Origin: an uncultured Bacillota bacterium
GTDB taxonomy: Bacteria; Bacillota; Clostridia; Peptostreptococcales; Anaerovoracaceae
Length of the DNA: 56,802 bases
Reading direction: 5' to 3'
Assembly (NCBI GenBank): GCA_949287095.1
Contig: CASEFA010000013.1
Coordinates: 1 to 56,802 of the forward strand
Positions 17,927-25,403 of the stretch are shown in pieces (the first letter of the stretch is position 1; every line of letters begins with the position of its first letter). Under the pieces are notes generated by a model, which made no database searches, was not told where the DNA came from, and saw only the letters and a list, made by a program, of their open reading frames with translations. The translations under genes were made by a program, and so were the position numbers.

Positions 17927-19738
17927 CTATCTATTTAGAATTTCCATAAACTCCTCGCCTGTTATAGTTTCCTTTTCATAGAGGAATCCAGCCAGCTCGT
18001 CCAGCTTTTCCCTGTTTTCTTCGAGTATGGATCTCGCCTTTTCGTGCTGCTCCTTTACAATCTCCACTACCTTCCTGTCTATCTCATTCTGGGTGTCAGC
18101 CGAGCATGCAAGGGACGTATCTCCGCCAAGGTACTGATTCGTCACCGTTTCCATAGCTACCATATCGAAGTCCTCGCTCATGCCGTACCTGGTTATCATG
18201 GCTCTCGCAATCTTCGTGGCCTGCTCTATGTCGTTGGAAGCTCCCGTGGTAATCTGTCCGAACACTATCTCCTCCGCGGCTCTTCCTCCCGTAAGGGTGG
18301 CGATTTTGTTCTCCAGCTCCTCCTTGTTCATGAGCACCTTATCAGTCTGCTCCACCTGCATGGTGTAGCCCAGGGCTCCCGACGTTCTCGGGATTATGGT
18401 TATCTTCTGAACCGGAGCCGATTCCGTCTGCTTTGCCGCAACGAGAGCGTGGCCTATCTCGTGATAGGCGACTATCTTCTTCTCCTGATCCGTCATAATG
18501 GCGTTCTTCTTCTGATATCCTGCGATCACGACTTCGATGCTCTCCTCAAGGTCGGACTGGTTGACTTCCGTTCTTCCCTGTCTTACGGCTCTTAAGGCCG
18601 CCTCGTTTATGATGTTGGCAAGCTCGGCTCCCGACGTTCCTGCGGCCATTCTTGCAATCGCCGCAAAGTCCACGTCTTTCGCAGTCTTTATCTTCTTCGC
18701 GTGAACCTTGAGTATGGCTTCTCTTCCCTTAAGGTCCGGAAGCTCTACGGGAACTCTTCTGTCAAACCTTCCCGGTCTGGTCAGGGCAGGATCCAGGGAT
18801 TCCGGCCTGTTGGTCGCCGCAAGGATTATTACTCCGTTGTTTCCCTCAAAGCCGTCCATCTCTGTGAGAAGCTGGTTCAGGGTCTGTTCTCTCTCGTCGT
18901 TTCCTCCAAGCTGTCCGTCACGCTTTTTTCCTATGGTGTCTATCTCGTCGATGAACACGATACACGGAGCCTTCTCCTTTGCCTGCCTGAACAGATCACG
19001 CACTTTGGACGCTCCCATTCCCACGAACATCTCAACAAATTCGGAACCGGATATCGAAAAGAACGGAACCCTCGCTTCTCCTGCGACAGCCTTTGCCAGC
19101 ATGGTCTTTCCCGTTCCAGGAGGGCCTACGAGGAGAATTCCCTTAGGCATCTGCGCGCCCACGTCCGTATATTTTGACGGATTGTGAAGGTAATCGACTA
19201 TCTCGGTCAGGCTTTCCTTTGCCTCGTCCTCGCCTGCCACGTCGTCAAACCTTATACCATCGGTGGACTGAACGTATATCTTGGCGTTGCTCTTTCCCAT
19301 TCCGAACATCATGGAGCCCTTGCCGCCGGCCTGCTCCATCAGTTTCTTATTCAGCCGCTGCCCTATGAATATGAATATCACCATGGGCAGAACGAAATAT
19401 ATGAGCATGCTCGTAAGGGGCGACATGGTCTGCTGTATTTCCTTATCAAAAGTTGCGCCCGCTTCATAAAGCCTGTCCGTAAGGTCCGGGTCGTTCATCA
19501 GCCCCGTCCTGTACACGGTATCGTCGTCCTTGAGGGTGAAAAGTATCTGGTTGTCCTCCACTTCCACTCTGTCTATTTTCTTCTGCTCGATGCGGGTCAT
19601 AAACTTTCCGTAGTCCACGTCTTTAACCGCAGACGACGAAAGCATAGGCGCCAGAAGCGCATTGAACAGCATCAGGAGTATGAGCACTCCCAGGTAGTAC
19701 AGAAACAGAGGTTTCTTCGGTGTCTTGACTTCTTTCAT
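17927..19738 (-). CDS. ftsH: ATP-dependent zinc metalloprotease FtsH
   Basis: 603 residues. Two membrane helices (about 11-32 and 106-126) flank a small external domain, followed by an AAA+ ATPase (Walker A GPPGTGKT, Walker B IVFIDEID, arginine-finger region DPALTRPGRFDRRV) and a zinc protease with HEIGH. It is a hexamer in the membrane that degrades misfolded membrane proteins and short-lived regulators. It appears monocistronic: own promoter at 19799-19826 and terminator at 17873-17897. The ribosome site is GGAGGAG. Confidence 0.97.
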   Translation of the reverse strand: MKEVKTPKKPLFLYYLGVLILLMLFNALLAPMLSSSAVKDVDYGKFMTRIEQKKIDRVEVEDNQILFTLKDDDTVYRTGLMNDPDLTDRLYEAGATFDKEIQQTMSPLTSMLIYFVLPMVIFIFIGQRLNKKLMEQAGGKGSMMFGMGKSNAKIYVQSTDGIRFDDVAGEDEAKESLTEIVDYLHNPSKYTDVGAQMPKGILLVGPPGTGKTMLAKAVAGEARVPFFSISGSEFVEMFVGMGASKVRDLFRQAKEKAPCIVFIDEIDTIGKKRDGQLGGNDEREQTLNQLLTEMDGFEGNNGVIILAATNRPESLDPALTRPGRFDRRVPVELPDLKGREAILKVHAKKIKTAKDVDFAAIARMAAGTSGAELANIINEAALRAVRQGRTEVNQSDLEESIEVVIAGYQKKNAIMTDQEKKIVAYHEIGHALVAAKQTESAPVQKITIIPRTSGALGYTMQVEQTDKVLMNKEELENKIATLTGGRAAEEIVFGQITTGASNDIEQATKIARAMITRYGMSEDFDMVAMETVTNQYLGGDTSLACSADTQNEIDRKVVEIVKEQHEKARSILEENREKLDELAGFLYEKETITGEEFMEILNR

Positions 19739-19798
19739 TGTATATTCTTCTCCTCCGGCGCAAAACCGCCTTAATATCCTTGTGAGTCATTTCTTCAT

Positions 19799-19826
19799 AT
19801 TATACCCCTCCCGGTGCCAGCGCAAA
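19799..19826 (-). promoter_or_regulatory. Probable ftsH promoter
   Basis: Minus strand: -10 TATAAT (19799-19804), 16-bp spacer, weak -35 TTTGCG (19821-19826). It lies about 60 bp before the ftsH start. Confidence 0.55.
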
Positions 19827-19882
19827 CCGGTTTCACTTAATCTTCATCACAAAATCTCCGTTTCTTCTTGTGAAAGCAAACA

Positions 19883-19903
19883 GACGCCCCGAAATGGGAC
19901 GCC
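19883..19903 (-). terminator. Possible pckG terminator
   Basis: GACGCCCC (19883-19890) and GGGACGCC (19896-19903) form an 8-bp stem with two G-U pairs in the minus-strand RNA, 5-nt loop, then a moderately U-rich tail. Weaker than the other terminators here. Confidence 0.5.
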
Positions 19904-19938
19904 CGCCTGTGGATTTGGTATATCTTTAGCTATTACAA

Positions 19939-21705
19939 CTATTCGGCCATTTTCTGTTTCAGTATTTCGAAGTTCTCAACTATCTCCTTCGGCAGGTGGT
20001 CGAACTTCTCGTAGAACTCCTCGATGCCCTTGATCTCATCCTTCCAGATTTCCTTGTCTACGGACAGAAGCTTCTCAAGGGTCGCCTCGTCGATGTCAAG
20101 TCCTTCGGTGTGTATGTCGCAAGGTCTCGGCTCATATCCCAGCGGAGTCTCTACGGCTTCAGCCTTTCCGTCGCAGCGGTCAAGCATCCAGAGAAGCACT
20201 CTCAGGTTGTCGCCGAATCCCGGCCACATGAACTCGTCGTTCTCGTCAGTTCTGAACCAGTTAACGTGGAAAATCTGAGGAGGGTTGGTCATCTTCTTTC
20301 CCATGTCAATCCAGTGCTGGAAGTAGTCGTTCATATTGTATCCGCAGAACGGAAGCATTGCCATAGGGTCGTGTCTTACGACGCCTACCTGGCCGTTGGC
20401 TGCAGCAGTGGTTTCCGATGCCATGGCGGAACCGATGAATACGCCGTGGTTCCAGTCTCTTGCCTGATGAACGAGCGGTTCAGCCTTTGCACGACGGCCC
20501 CCGAAGATTATTGCGGAGATAGGCACTCCCTCGCCTGTGAAGAATTCGTCGGCGATGGTAGGGCAGTTGGCTGCAGGAGCCGTAAATCTTGAATTAGGAT
20601 GAGCTCCCTTTTCCGTAGCCGTCTTGCCGTTCCAAGGTCTTCCCTGCCAGTCCTCTCCGTTTTCAGGAGCGTCTACACCCATCTTCTCCCACCATACGGT
20701 GTTGTCGTCAAGATTTCTTGCGACGTTGGTGAATATAGTGTCCTTCTGTATCGTCAGCATAGCGTTAGGATTGGACTTCATGCTGGTTCCCGGAGCAACT
20801 CCGAAGAATCCGTTTTCAGGGTTTACAGCGTAAAGTCTGCCGTCCTTTCCTATTCTCAGCCAGGAGATGTCGTCTCCTACAGTCGAAATCTTATATCCCT
20901 TTTCTCTGAAGTACTCAGGCGGATTGAGCATTGCAAGGTTGGTCTTTCCGCATGCGCTCGGGAATGCGCCGCACACGTATCTTGCGCTTCCGTCAGGTCT
21001 TTCTATCTTAAGGATGAGCATGTGCTCTGCCATCCAGCCTTCGTTTTTTCCAAGGTATGAGCCTATTCTCAGGGCCAGGCACTTCTTTCCGAGGAGAACG
21101 TTTCCGCCGTATGCGGAGTTTATGGACCAGATGGTGTTGTCCTCAGGGAAGTGAGCTATGTACTTCTCCTGCTCGTTTATCTGAGCCTTGGAGTGGAGGC
21201 ATCTGGTGAAGTCCGCACCGTTATTCAGCTCCTCGATAACCTTCTCGTTCACTCTCGTCATGATTGCCATGCTGAGAACTACGTAGATAGAGTCGGTCAG
21301 CTCGATACCGATCTTCGCAAACTCGGTTCCCGGCACGCCCATGGAAAACGGAATTGCGTACATGGTTCTGCCCTTCATGGCTCCGTCAAAGAGTTTCTCC
21401 ATGCGGGCATACATTTCGGAAGCCTCTACCCAGTTGTTGGTAGGGCCTGCGTCTTCTTTATTCCTGGTGCAGATTACTGTTCTCTTTTCATCTCTGGCAA
21501 CGTCCTTCGGGTTGGTTCTGTAGTAGAGGCATCCCGGAAGCTTTTCCTGGTTCAGCTCCATCATCTCTCCGGTCTCGAGAGCGATTTTCTTAATCTCGTC
21601 AAGCTGCTCTTTGGAACCGTCAACCCATACAACCTTTTCAGGCTTTGTCATGGCTGCCATCTCGTTTACCCAGTCGAGTACGACCTGGTTTTTCACCATT
21701 GTCAT
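19939..21705 (-). CDS. pckG: Phosphoenolpyruvate carboxykinase (GTP)
   Basis: 588 residues, the GTP-dependent PEPCK size and sequence type (clearly different from the ~530-residue ATP enzyme common in bacteria). The P-loop/kinase motif GAFPSACGKTNLAML and the metal/oxaloacetate region FGGRRAKAEPLVHQ are visible. It interconverts oxaloacetate and PEP, either for gluconeogenesis from amino acids or for anaplerosis, which fits an amino-acid fermenter. ATG with AGGAG 8 nt upstream. It appears monocistronic; the upstream ABC operon is closed by its own terminator. Confidence 0.96.
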   Translation of the reverse strand: MTMVKNQVVLDWVNEMAAMTKPEKVVWVDGSKEQLDEIKKIALETGEMMELNQEKLPGCLYYRTNPKDVARDEKRTVICTRNKEDAGPTNNWVEASEMYARMEKLFDGAMKGRTMYAIPFSMGVPGTEFAKIGIELTDSIYVVLSMAIMTRVNEKVIEELNNGADFTRCLHSKAQINEQEKYIAHFPEDNTIWSINSAYGGNVLLGKKCLALRIGSYLGKNEGWMAEHMLILKIERPDGSARYVCGAFPSACGKTNLAMLNPPEYFREKGYKISTVGDDISWLRIGKDGRLYAVNPENGFFGVAPGTSMKSNPNAMLTIQKDTIFTNVARNLDDNTVWWEKMGVDAPENGEDWQGRPWNGKTATEKGAHPNSRFTAPAANCPTIADEFFTGEGVPISAIIFGGRRAKAEPLVHQARDWNHGVFIGSAMASETTAAANGQVGVVRHDPMAMLPFCGYNMNDYFQHWIDMGKKMTNPPQIFHVNWFRTDENDEFMWPGFGDNLRVLLWMLDRCDGKAEAVETPLGYEPRPCDIHTEGLDIDEATLEKLLSVDKEIWKDEIKGIEEFYEKFDHLPKEIVENFEILKQKMAE

Positions 21706-21772
21706 AAATTATTCTCCTTTTCTCTTTTATAACAACTTTTTAATCAGTTTCGTGCTTTTCAGCCTTTGTCCG

Positions 21773-21789
21773 GGGATTGATACAATCCC
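21773..21789. promoter_or_regulatory. Palindrome in the pckG leader region
   Basis: GGGATTG-ATA-CAATCCC, a perfect 7-3-7 inverted repeat about 70 bp upstream of the pckG start. There is no T-tract, so an operator or mRNA hairpin is more likely than a terminator. Promoter elements around it are unclear. Confidence 0.4.
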
Positions 21790-21830
21790 TTTGACGCTTT
21801 GATTCTATACCATTTTCCACGGTTTGTCAT

Positions 21831-21865
21831 AAAAAAACGGGATTTCCTTAGAAAGAAAAATCCCG
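21831..21865 (-). terminator. Terminator of the GntR-ABC exporter operon
   Basis: Arms CGGGATTT (21838-21845) and AAATCCCG (21858-21865); on the minus strand the stem is followed directly by seven T. It lies 46 bp beyond the permease stop. Confidence 0.9.
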
Positions 21866-21910
21866 CTCTGTAAAACTTTATTTTATTAAGAAAAACCCTT
21901 TCTCCGGCGT

Positions 21911-22558
21911 CTAAAACTCCTTTTTCGCCATGATTCTCATGCTGACTGCTACGGATGCGGCGTAGATAAGCGCCGCCGCGACAAAGCCTGCAGCCGCGAT
22001 AACCTTAAGTCCAAGCCCCGATACCGCGTGAACCACAGGACCAATATCGGGATCGAACACGTTGAAAAACAGCACCGCCGCCGCAAAGGAGACGAAGAAG
22101 ATTGCTATGTTGGCAATTCTCCCCTTTTCGCCGCCGAATTTAAGATTAATCGTAATCATCCAGGCCTGAAATATCATGGAGAAAATCAGCGATATAACCC
22201 ATATGAGCCCGAAATCTCCCATGTCCACGGTGCCTTTGACCGCAGCGACTATAAGGGCGCAGATGCTCATAACCGCCAGGGACAAAGCATACAGTATAAT
22301 CGTAAGGAGATACTTTTCCAGCACGTAGTCCTTCCTTGAAAAAGGCATCGTAAAGAGAAAAGCGTTGCCGTTATCCATTTCATCGTAGGTTATGGTTCCG
22401 GCGCCTACTATGGCCGCGATAAAGGAGATGAACATCATAGGGTAAAGCTCTCGTCCGGTAGAGAAAATTATCATGCACAATCCCGCAATGGTGACCATTA
22501 CTATAAAATCCCTGTTCACCTTCAGCAGTCTGAAGTCCTTTGCCAGAAGTCCTTTCAT
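21911..22558 (-). CDS. ABC-2 type transporter permease
   Basis: 215 residues with about six membrane helices, of the small ABC-2 permease type paired with YtrB/BcrA-like ATPases. It starts MKGLLAKDFRLLK and contains TITYDEMDNGNAFLFTMPFSRKDYV, a stretch typical of this subfamily between helices 2 and 3. It should form the membrane channel for the ATPase encoded just upstream (ATGA overlap of 4 bp). Substrate unknown; relatives export peptides or sense cell-wall antibiotics. Confidence 0.9.
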   Translation of the reverse strand: MKGLLAKDFRLLKVNRDFIVMVTIAGLCMIIFSTGRELYPMMFISFIAAIVGAGTITYDEMDNGNAFLFTMPFSRKDYVLEKYLLTIILYALSLAVMSICALIVAAVKGTVDMGDFGLIWVISLIFSMIFQAWMITINLKFGGEKGRIANIAIFFVSFAAAVLFFNVFDPDIGPVVHAVSGLGLKVIAAAGFVAAALIYAASVAVSMRIMAKKEF

Positions 22559-23418
22559 ATTTCCTCCCCCTTTATCATAAGCGTCATTACACTGTCTATG
22601 CCGCCTTTTTCTACGACGATTCCCGGGCAGTTTTCCGTATAGAAATTCTTTTCGCCGGTCAGGCAGCTGTACCCGAATGGTTCTCTCCTGACTCTGAGTA
22701 TATGGCTCTTATCAAGCCCTTTGAACTGTTCCTCGTCCACCTTAAGCACGGCGTAGCTGTCCATAAGCACATCGGTGTCCTCATGGAGCACGATCCTGCC
22801 CTCATCTATCATATAGATGTCGTCGCAGAGGCCCTCAAGATCCCCGGATATGTGAGAGCTAATGACGACAGCCCTGTTTTCGTCCTTTTCCATGTACTCG
22901 TTCAGCATTTCCAGCAGTTCGTCCCTTGCCACCACGTCAAGGCCCGCCGTCGGCTCGTCCATAATAAGAAGCTCCGCCCCGTGGGTCACCGCGACGAGAA
23001 CCTTAAGCTTCGCCTTCATTCCCGTGGAAAAATCCTTGATGTTCTTGTTCACCGGGAGCTGCATTTTTTCCACCTGCTCGTCGAAATACGCCTCATCGAA
23101 GCTGACGTAAAAGCTTTTCAGGATTCGCTTTACGTCCCTGACCTTGAGAAATCCGTTAAATCCGGAATCCGACAGCGCAACCCCCGTTTTCGTCTTGTCT
23201 TCCGCCGTCAGCTCAAGCGGATTCTTTCCGAGAATCCTGACGCTGCCGCCGTCCGGTTTTATGAGGCCCAGCGCCGCCTTGAAAAGCGTCGTCTTTCCGG
23301 CTCCGTTTCTTCCCACAATTCCGGTAATCCTGCCCTTCGGCACTTCCAGGGAGCAGTCCAGCGTAAAGCCTCCGTAATTCTTTTTCAGCCTCTCCGCCTT
23401 CAGTAAACATTCACTCAT
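22555..23418 (-). CDS. ABC transporter ATP-binding protein
   Basis: 287 residues. Walker A GRNGAGKTTL, an LSGGQ-equivalent FSTGMKAKL, Walker B LLIMDEPTAGLD and the switch His in SSHISGD are all present. The ~80-residue C-terminal tail is typical of BcrA/YtrB-type exporter ATPases. The middle gene of a GntR-ATPase-permease operon: it starts 7 bp after the regulator and overlaps the permease by 4 bp. Probably exports or gives resistance to an envelope-active compound, by analogy with ytr operons. Confidence 0.92.
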   Translation of the reverse strand: MSECLLKAERLKKNYGGFTLDCSLEVPKGRITGIVGRNGAGKTTLFKAALGLIKPDGGSVRILGKNPLELTAEDKTKTGVALSDSGFNGFLKVRDVKRILKSFYVSFDEAYFDEQVEKMQLPVNKNIKDFSTGMKAKLKVLVAVTHGAELLIMDEPTAGLDVVARDELLEMLNEYMEKDENRAVVISSHISGDLEGLCDDIYMIDEGRIVLHEDTDVLMDSYAVLKVDEEQFKGLDKSHILRVRREPFGYSCLTGEKNFYTENCPGIVVEKGGIDSVMTLMIKGEEI

Positions 23419-23425
23419 CGCGAGA

Positions 23426-23797
23426 TCACCCCTCTAAAATCAGTTCAAACATTTCCTTCATATCCTCGTCGCTGATTCCGCACTGCCTGCCCTTGGCCAC
23501 GGCCTTTGTCAGGTCGGCCTCAAGCTCCTTTTTCTGTTCCTCTAAGAGAACCTCGGGATTTACGGCCGCGACATAAGTCCCTTTGCCGTGAACCGTCACC
23601 GTGAAGCCTTCCTCCTCCAGAGCGTCATAGGCCTTCTTAACCGTCAGCGCGCTTATCCTAAGCTCCTTCGACAAAGCCCGCACCGACGGCAGACCGTCAT
23701 TCTCCTTAAGCTCCCCGTCGCGAATGAGAGCCTTTATCCGGTCCGCAATCTGTTCGTAGATAGGAATCATAGACGATGTGTTGATTATAACTTTCAT
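23426..23797 (-). CDS. GntR-family regulator, YtrA subfamily
   Basis: 123 residues: an N-terminal winged helix (about 10-75; PIYEQIADRIKALIRDGEL then LPSVRALSKELRISALTVKKAYDALEEEGF) and a short C-terminal dimerisation helix rather than a ligand domain, which defines the YtrA group. These regulators repress the ABC operon they head. The ATG at 23797 gives the family-standard N terminus; upstream in-frame sequence is discarded. Its own promoter overlaps a 17-bp palindrome (23852-23868), supporting autorepression. Confidence 0.92.
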   Translation of the reverse strand: MKVIINTSSMIPIYEQIADRIKALIRDGELKENDGLPSVRALSKELRISALTVKKAYDALEEEGFTVTVHGKGTYVAAVNPEVLLEEQKKELEADLTKAVAKGRQCGISDEDMKEMFELILEG

Positions 23798-23844
23798 ACA
23801 GGTACCCTTTTCTTTTCTGCCAAACACCCCTTAGCGCTGTAAAC

Positions 23845-23873
23845 AGTATATAACAGTATGTAACTGTTGTCAA
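23845..23873 (-). promoter_or_regulatory. Promoter and operator of the GntR-ABC operon
   Basis: Minus strand: -35 TTGACA (23868-23873), 17-bp spacer, -10 TATACT (23845-23850). The spacer holds a perfect AACAGT-N5-ACTGTT palindrome (23852-23868), and a further AACAGT copy covers the -10. This is the expected arrangement for a YtrA-type repressor site. Confidence 0.9.
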
Positions 23874-23961
23874 GTGTTATGCAGTGTTTATCCGGCGGAA
23901 TTCTTTTTAAGGAGCTCCCGGAGCCGAACCGGGTCCGAGCAGTCCTTTCTCTCCGGTTGAA

Positions 23962-24228
23962 TTTGGCTAAACAGCAGTAATTGATGCAAAAGGCCAAACT
24001 CTTCTTGGTTTAATTTATTATACCCATCTAAAAAACCAATTTTTCTTGGCTTTTCTCGGGGTGACGCATTAAAAAGCCAAGCTTTATCCCTCTTATTTAC
24101 CATATATATCCTTATATGGAAGCTGCACTCCGGTAAAACGCCCTATAAGTTTGGTTTTTTGAGGTCTGTATCACAAAAAAGCCAATAAAAATTGGTTTTA
24201 TCGACGCTTTTCAAGGGAAAAGCCAAAC
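23962..24228. repeat. Periodic inverted-word array B (TTGGCTTTT / AAAAGCCAA), ~42-bp period
   Basis: Ten copies of the word, strictly alternating in direction. Forward at about 23962, 24004, 24045, 24150 and 24191; reverse ending at about 23998, 24039, 24081, 24186 and 24227. They define five 37-bp units (23962-23998, 24004-24040, 24045-24081, 24150-24186, 24191-24227). Within each sub-array the step is 41-42 bp, and the linkers are 4-5 bp. Interiors are unrelated. A 68-bp gap separates units 3 and 4 and breaks the phase. It lies between the orr terminator and the GntR promoter. Same geometry as array A but a different word; see findings. Confidence 0.85.
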
Positions 24229-24252
24229 CGGATCCACCGTCTGAATCTGCAT

Positions 24253-24287
24253 AAAAAAGGAGACGCTGATTAAGTACCAGCATCTCC
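24253..24287 (-). terminator. Terminator after orr
   Basis: GGAGACGCTG (24259-24268) pairs with CAGCATCTCC (24278-24287), one G-U pair, 9-nt loop; on the minus strand TTTTTT follows. It ends the nuclease-glmL-orr transcript. Confidence 0.9.
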
Positions 24288-24316
24288 TCTGCCGAAAAAT
24301 TTTTCCGCTATGCTTC

Positions 24317-25402
24317 CTATCTCACGTACTCTCTCTCCACGTAAGCGCTGGTGGCGGCTTTTAGGAGTCCGCCGTAGCCCAGTTTGAACTCTACGACGTC
24401 GCCCACCTTGTAGTCGCCTGCGCATTTTGTCACGTCGAGAATGATGTGGTCGGAGCTTCCGCCCATGATTTCAATTCTCTCGTCACAAGGAGTCATGCTT
24501 CCAAGGTCTGCGTCCTGCTTGCCGATGGCGATGATTGCGCGCTGCATTATTCCGCGGTCCTCGTAGTAAGGCTTTTCGCCAAAAGCGTCAACGCCCACTT
24601 CTCCTATAGGCAGAGAAGGCTTTTCCTTAAGCTCCACAATCTGCGCCTTAAGGATGAGCGTATCATCTACGGTTCCCGGAAGCTTCGTCTCGTAAGCAGT
24701 ATCGTTGCCGAGGATAAAGGCTTCGCCCAGACGGAGGTTGTTGATGCCCTCAGGCAGCTCGCCCTTGTCGATGAGATAGATGGAGCTGGAGTTTCCGCCG
24801 GAAATCATGGAAAGCTTTATGCCGAATTTATCCTCTATCTTCCTGCCGATTTCAACGAGACCGTTAAGATTATCGTACTTCGGAATGATTGCGCCGTAGC
24901 AGGTCAGGTTCACGCCGATGCCGTAGAGATTGATGTTCTCCATGGCAAGAATTTCCTCCACCGCACCGAAGATGAGGTCCTCATTTTTAAAGAAGATTCC
25001 CTCTCTCAGGTCGCCCATATCTATCATGAGGAGAATGTCGTGCTTTTTACCGGCTTTGCCCGCTTCTTCGTTTAAGAGCCGGATAGTTGAAAGCTCAGAG
25101 TTAAACGAAAGATCCACGTGTTTTATAACGTCGGCAACCTCGCAGTGCATAGGGATTCTGAGGAGAACGGTTTTCTTGCCGGCGCCTCTTACCACGTCCG
25201 CAAAGGTTGCAATGTTTTTTACTCTGGAATCTGCCACAAAATCCACGTTTTCATTGGCGGCGATCATCTTCACCATTTCGTGGTCTGCGCAGAGGCCTTT
25301 CGTTACGATCATCAGCGAACATCCGCCTCTCTTCGTTATGGCCGCAACGGCGTTCAGATTGTCTTCCAGTTTCTTAAGGTTAATTGATAATTTAGGGTAC
25401 AT
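24317..25402 (-). CDS. orr: Ornithine racemase (alanine racemase-like, PLP)
   Basis: 361 residues of the alanine-racemase-fold PLP enzymes of the ornithine/alanine racemase group. The PLP lysine is probably in MIVTKGLCADHEMV near residue 35. It interconverts L- and D-ornithine, the first step of oxidative ornithine fermentation, supplying D-ornithine to OraSE. The assignment rests on fold plus position: directly after the GlmL-like gene (1-bp gap) and in one block with oraE, oraS, ortA, ortB and ord. A plain alanine racemase is less likely given that context. Confidence 0.88.
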   Translation of the reverse strand: MYPKLSINLKKLEDNLNAVAAITKRGGCSLMIVTKGLCADHEMVKMIAANENVDFVADSRVKNIATFADVVRGAGKKTVLLRIPMHCEVADVIKHVDLSFNSELSTIRLLNEEAGKAGKKHDILLMIDMGDLREGIFFKNEDLIFGAVEEILAMENINLYGIGVNLTCYGAIIPKYDNLNGLVEIGRKIEDKFGIKLSMISGGNSSSIYLIDKGELPEGINNLRLGEAFILGNDTAYETKLPGTVDDTLILKAQIVELKEKPSLPIGEVGVDAFGEKPYYEDRGIMQRAIIAIGKQDADLGSMTPCDERIEIMGGSSDHIILDVTKCAGDYKVGDVVEFKLGYGGLLKAATSAYVEREYVR

Positions 25403-25403
25403 C

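Noticed and set aside
23888-24103. 71-codon minus-strand ORF inside array B with a weak AAGG site
   Set aside because: Its codons are largely set by the repeated words, no family is recognised, and it ends in the promoter region; the periodic array explains the sequence better. Not fully excluded.
23962-24228. CRISPR array
   Set aside because: Repeats are short inverted words of variable sequence, spacers of ~25 bp, no cas genes or leader.
24317-25402. Plain alanine racemase
   Set aside because: Fold is shared, but adjacency to glmL and the OraSE/OrtAB/Ord genes favours ornithine racemase.
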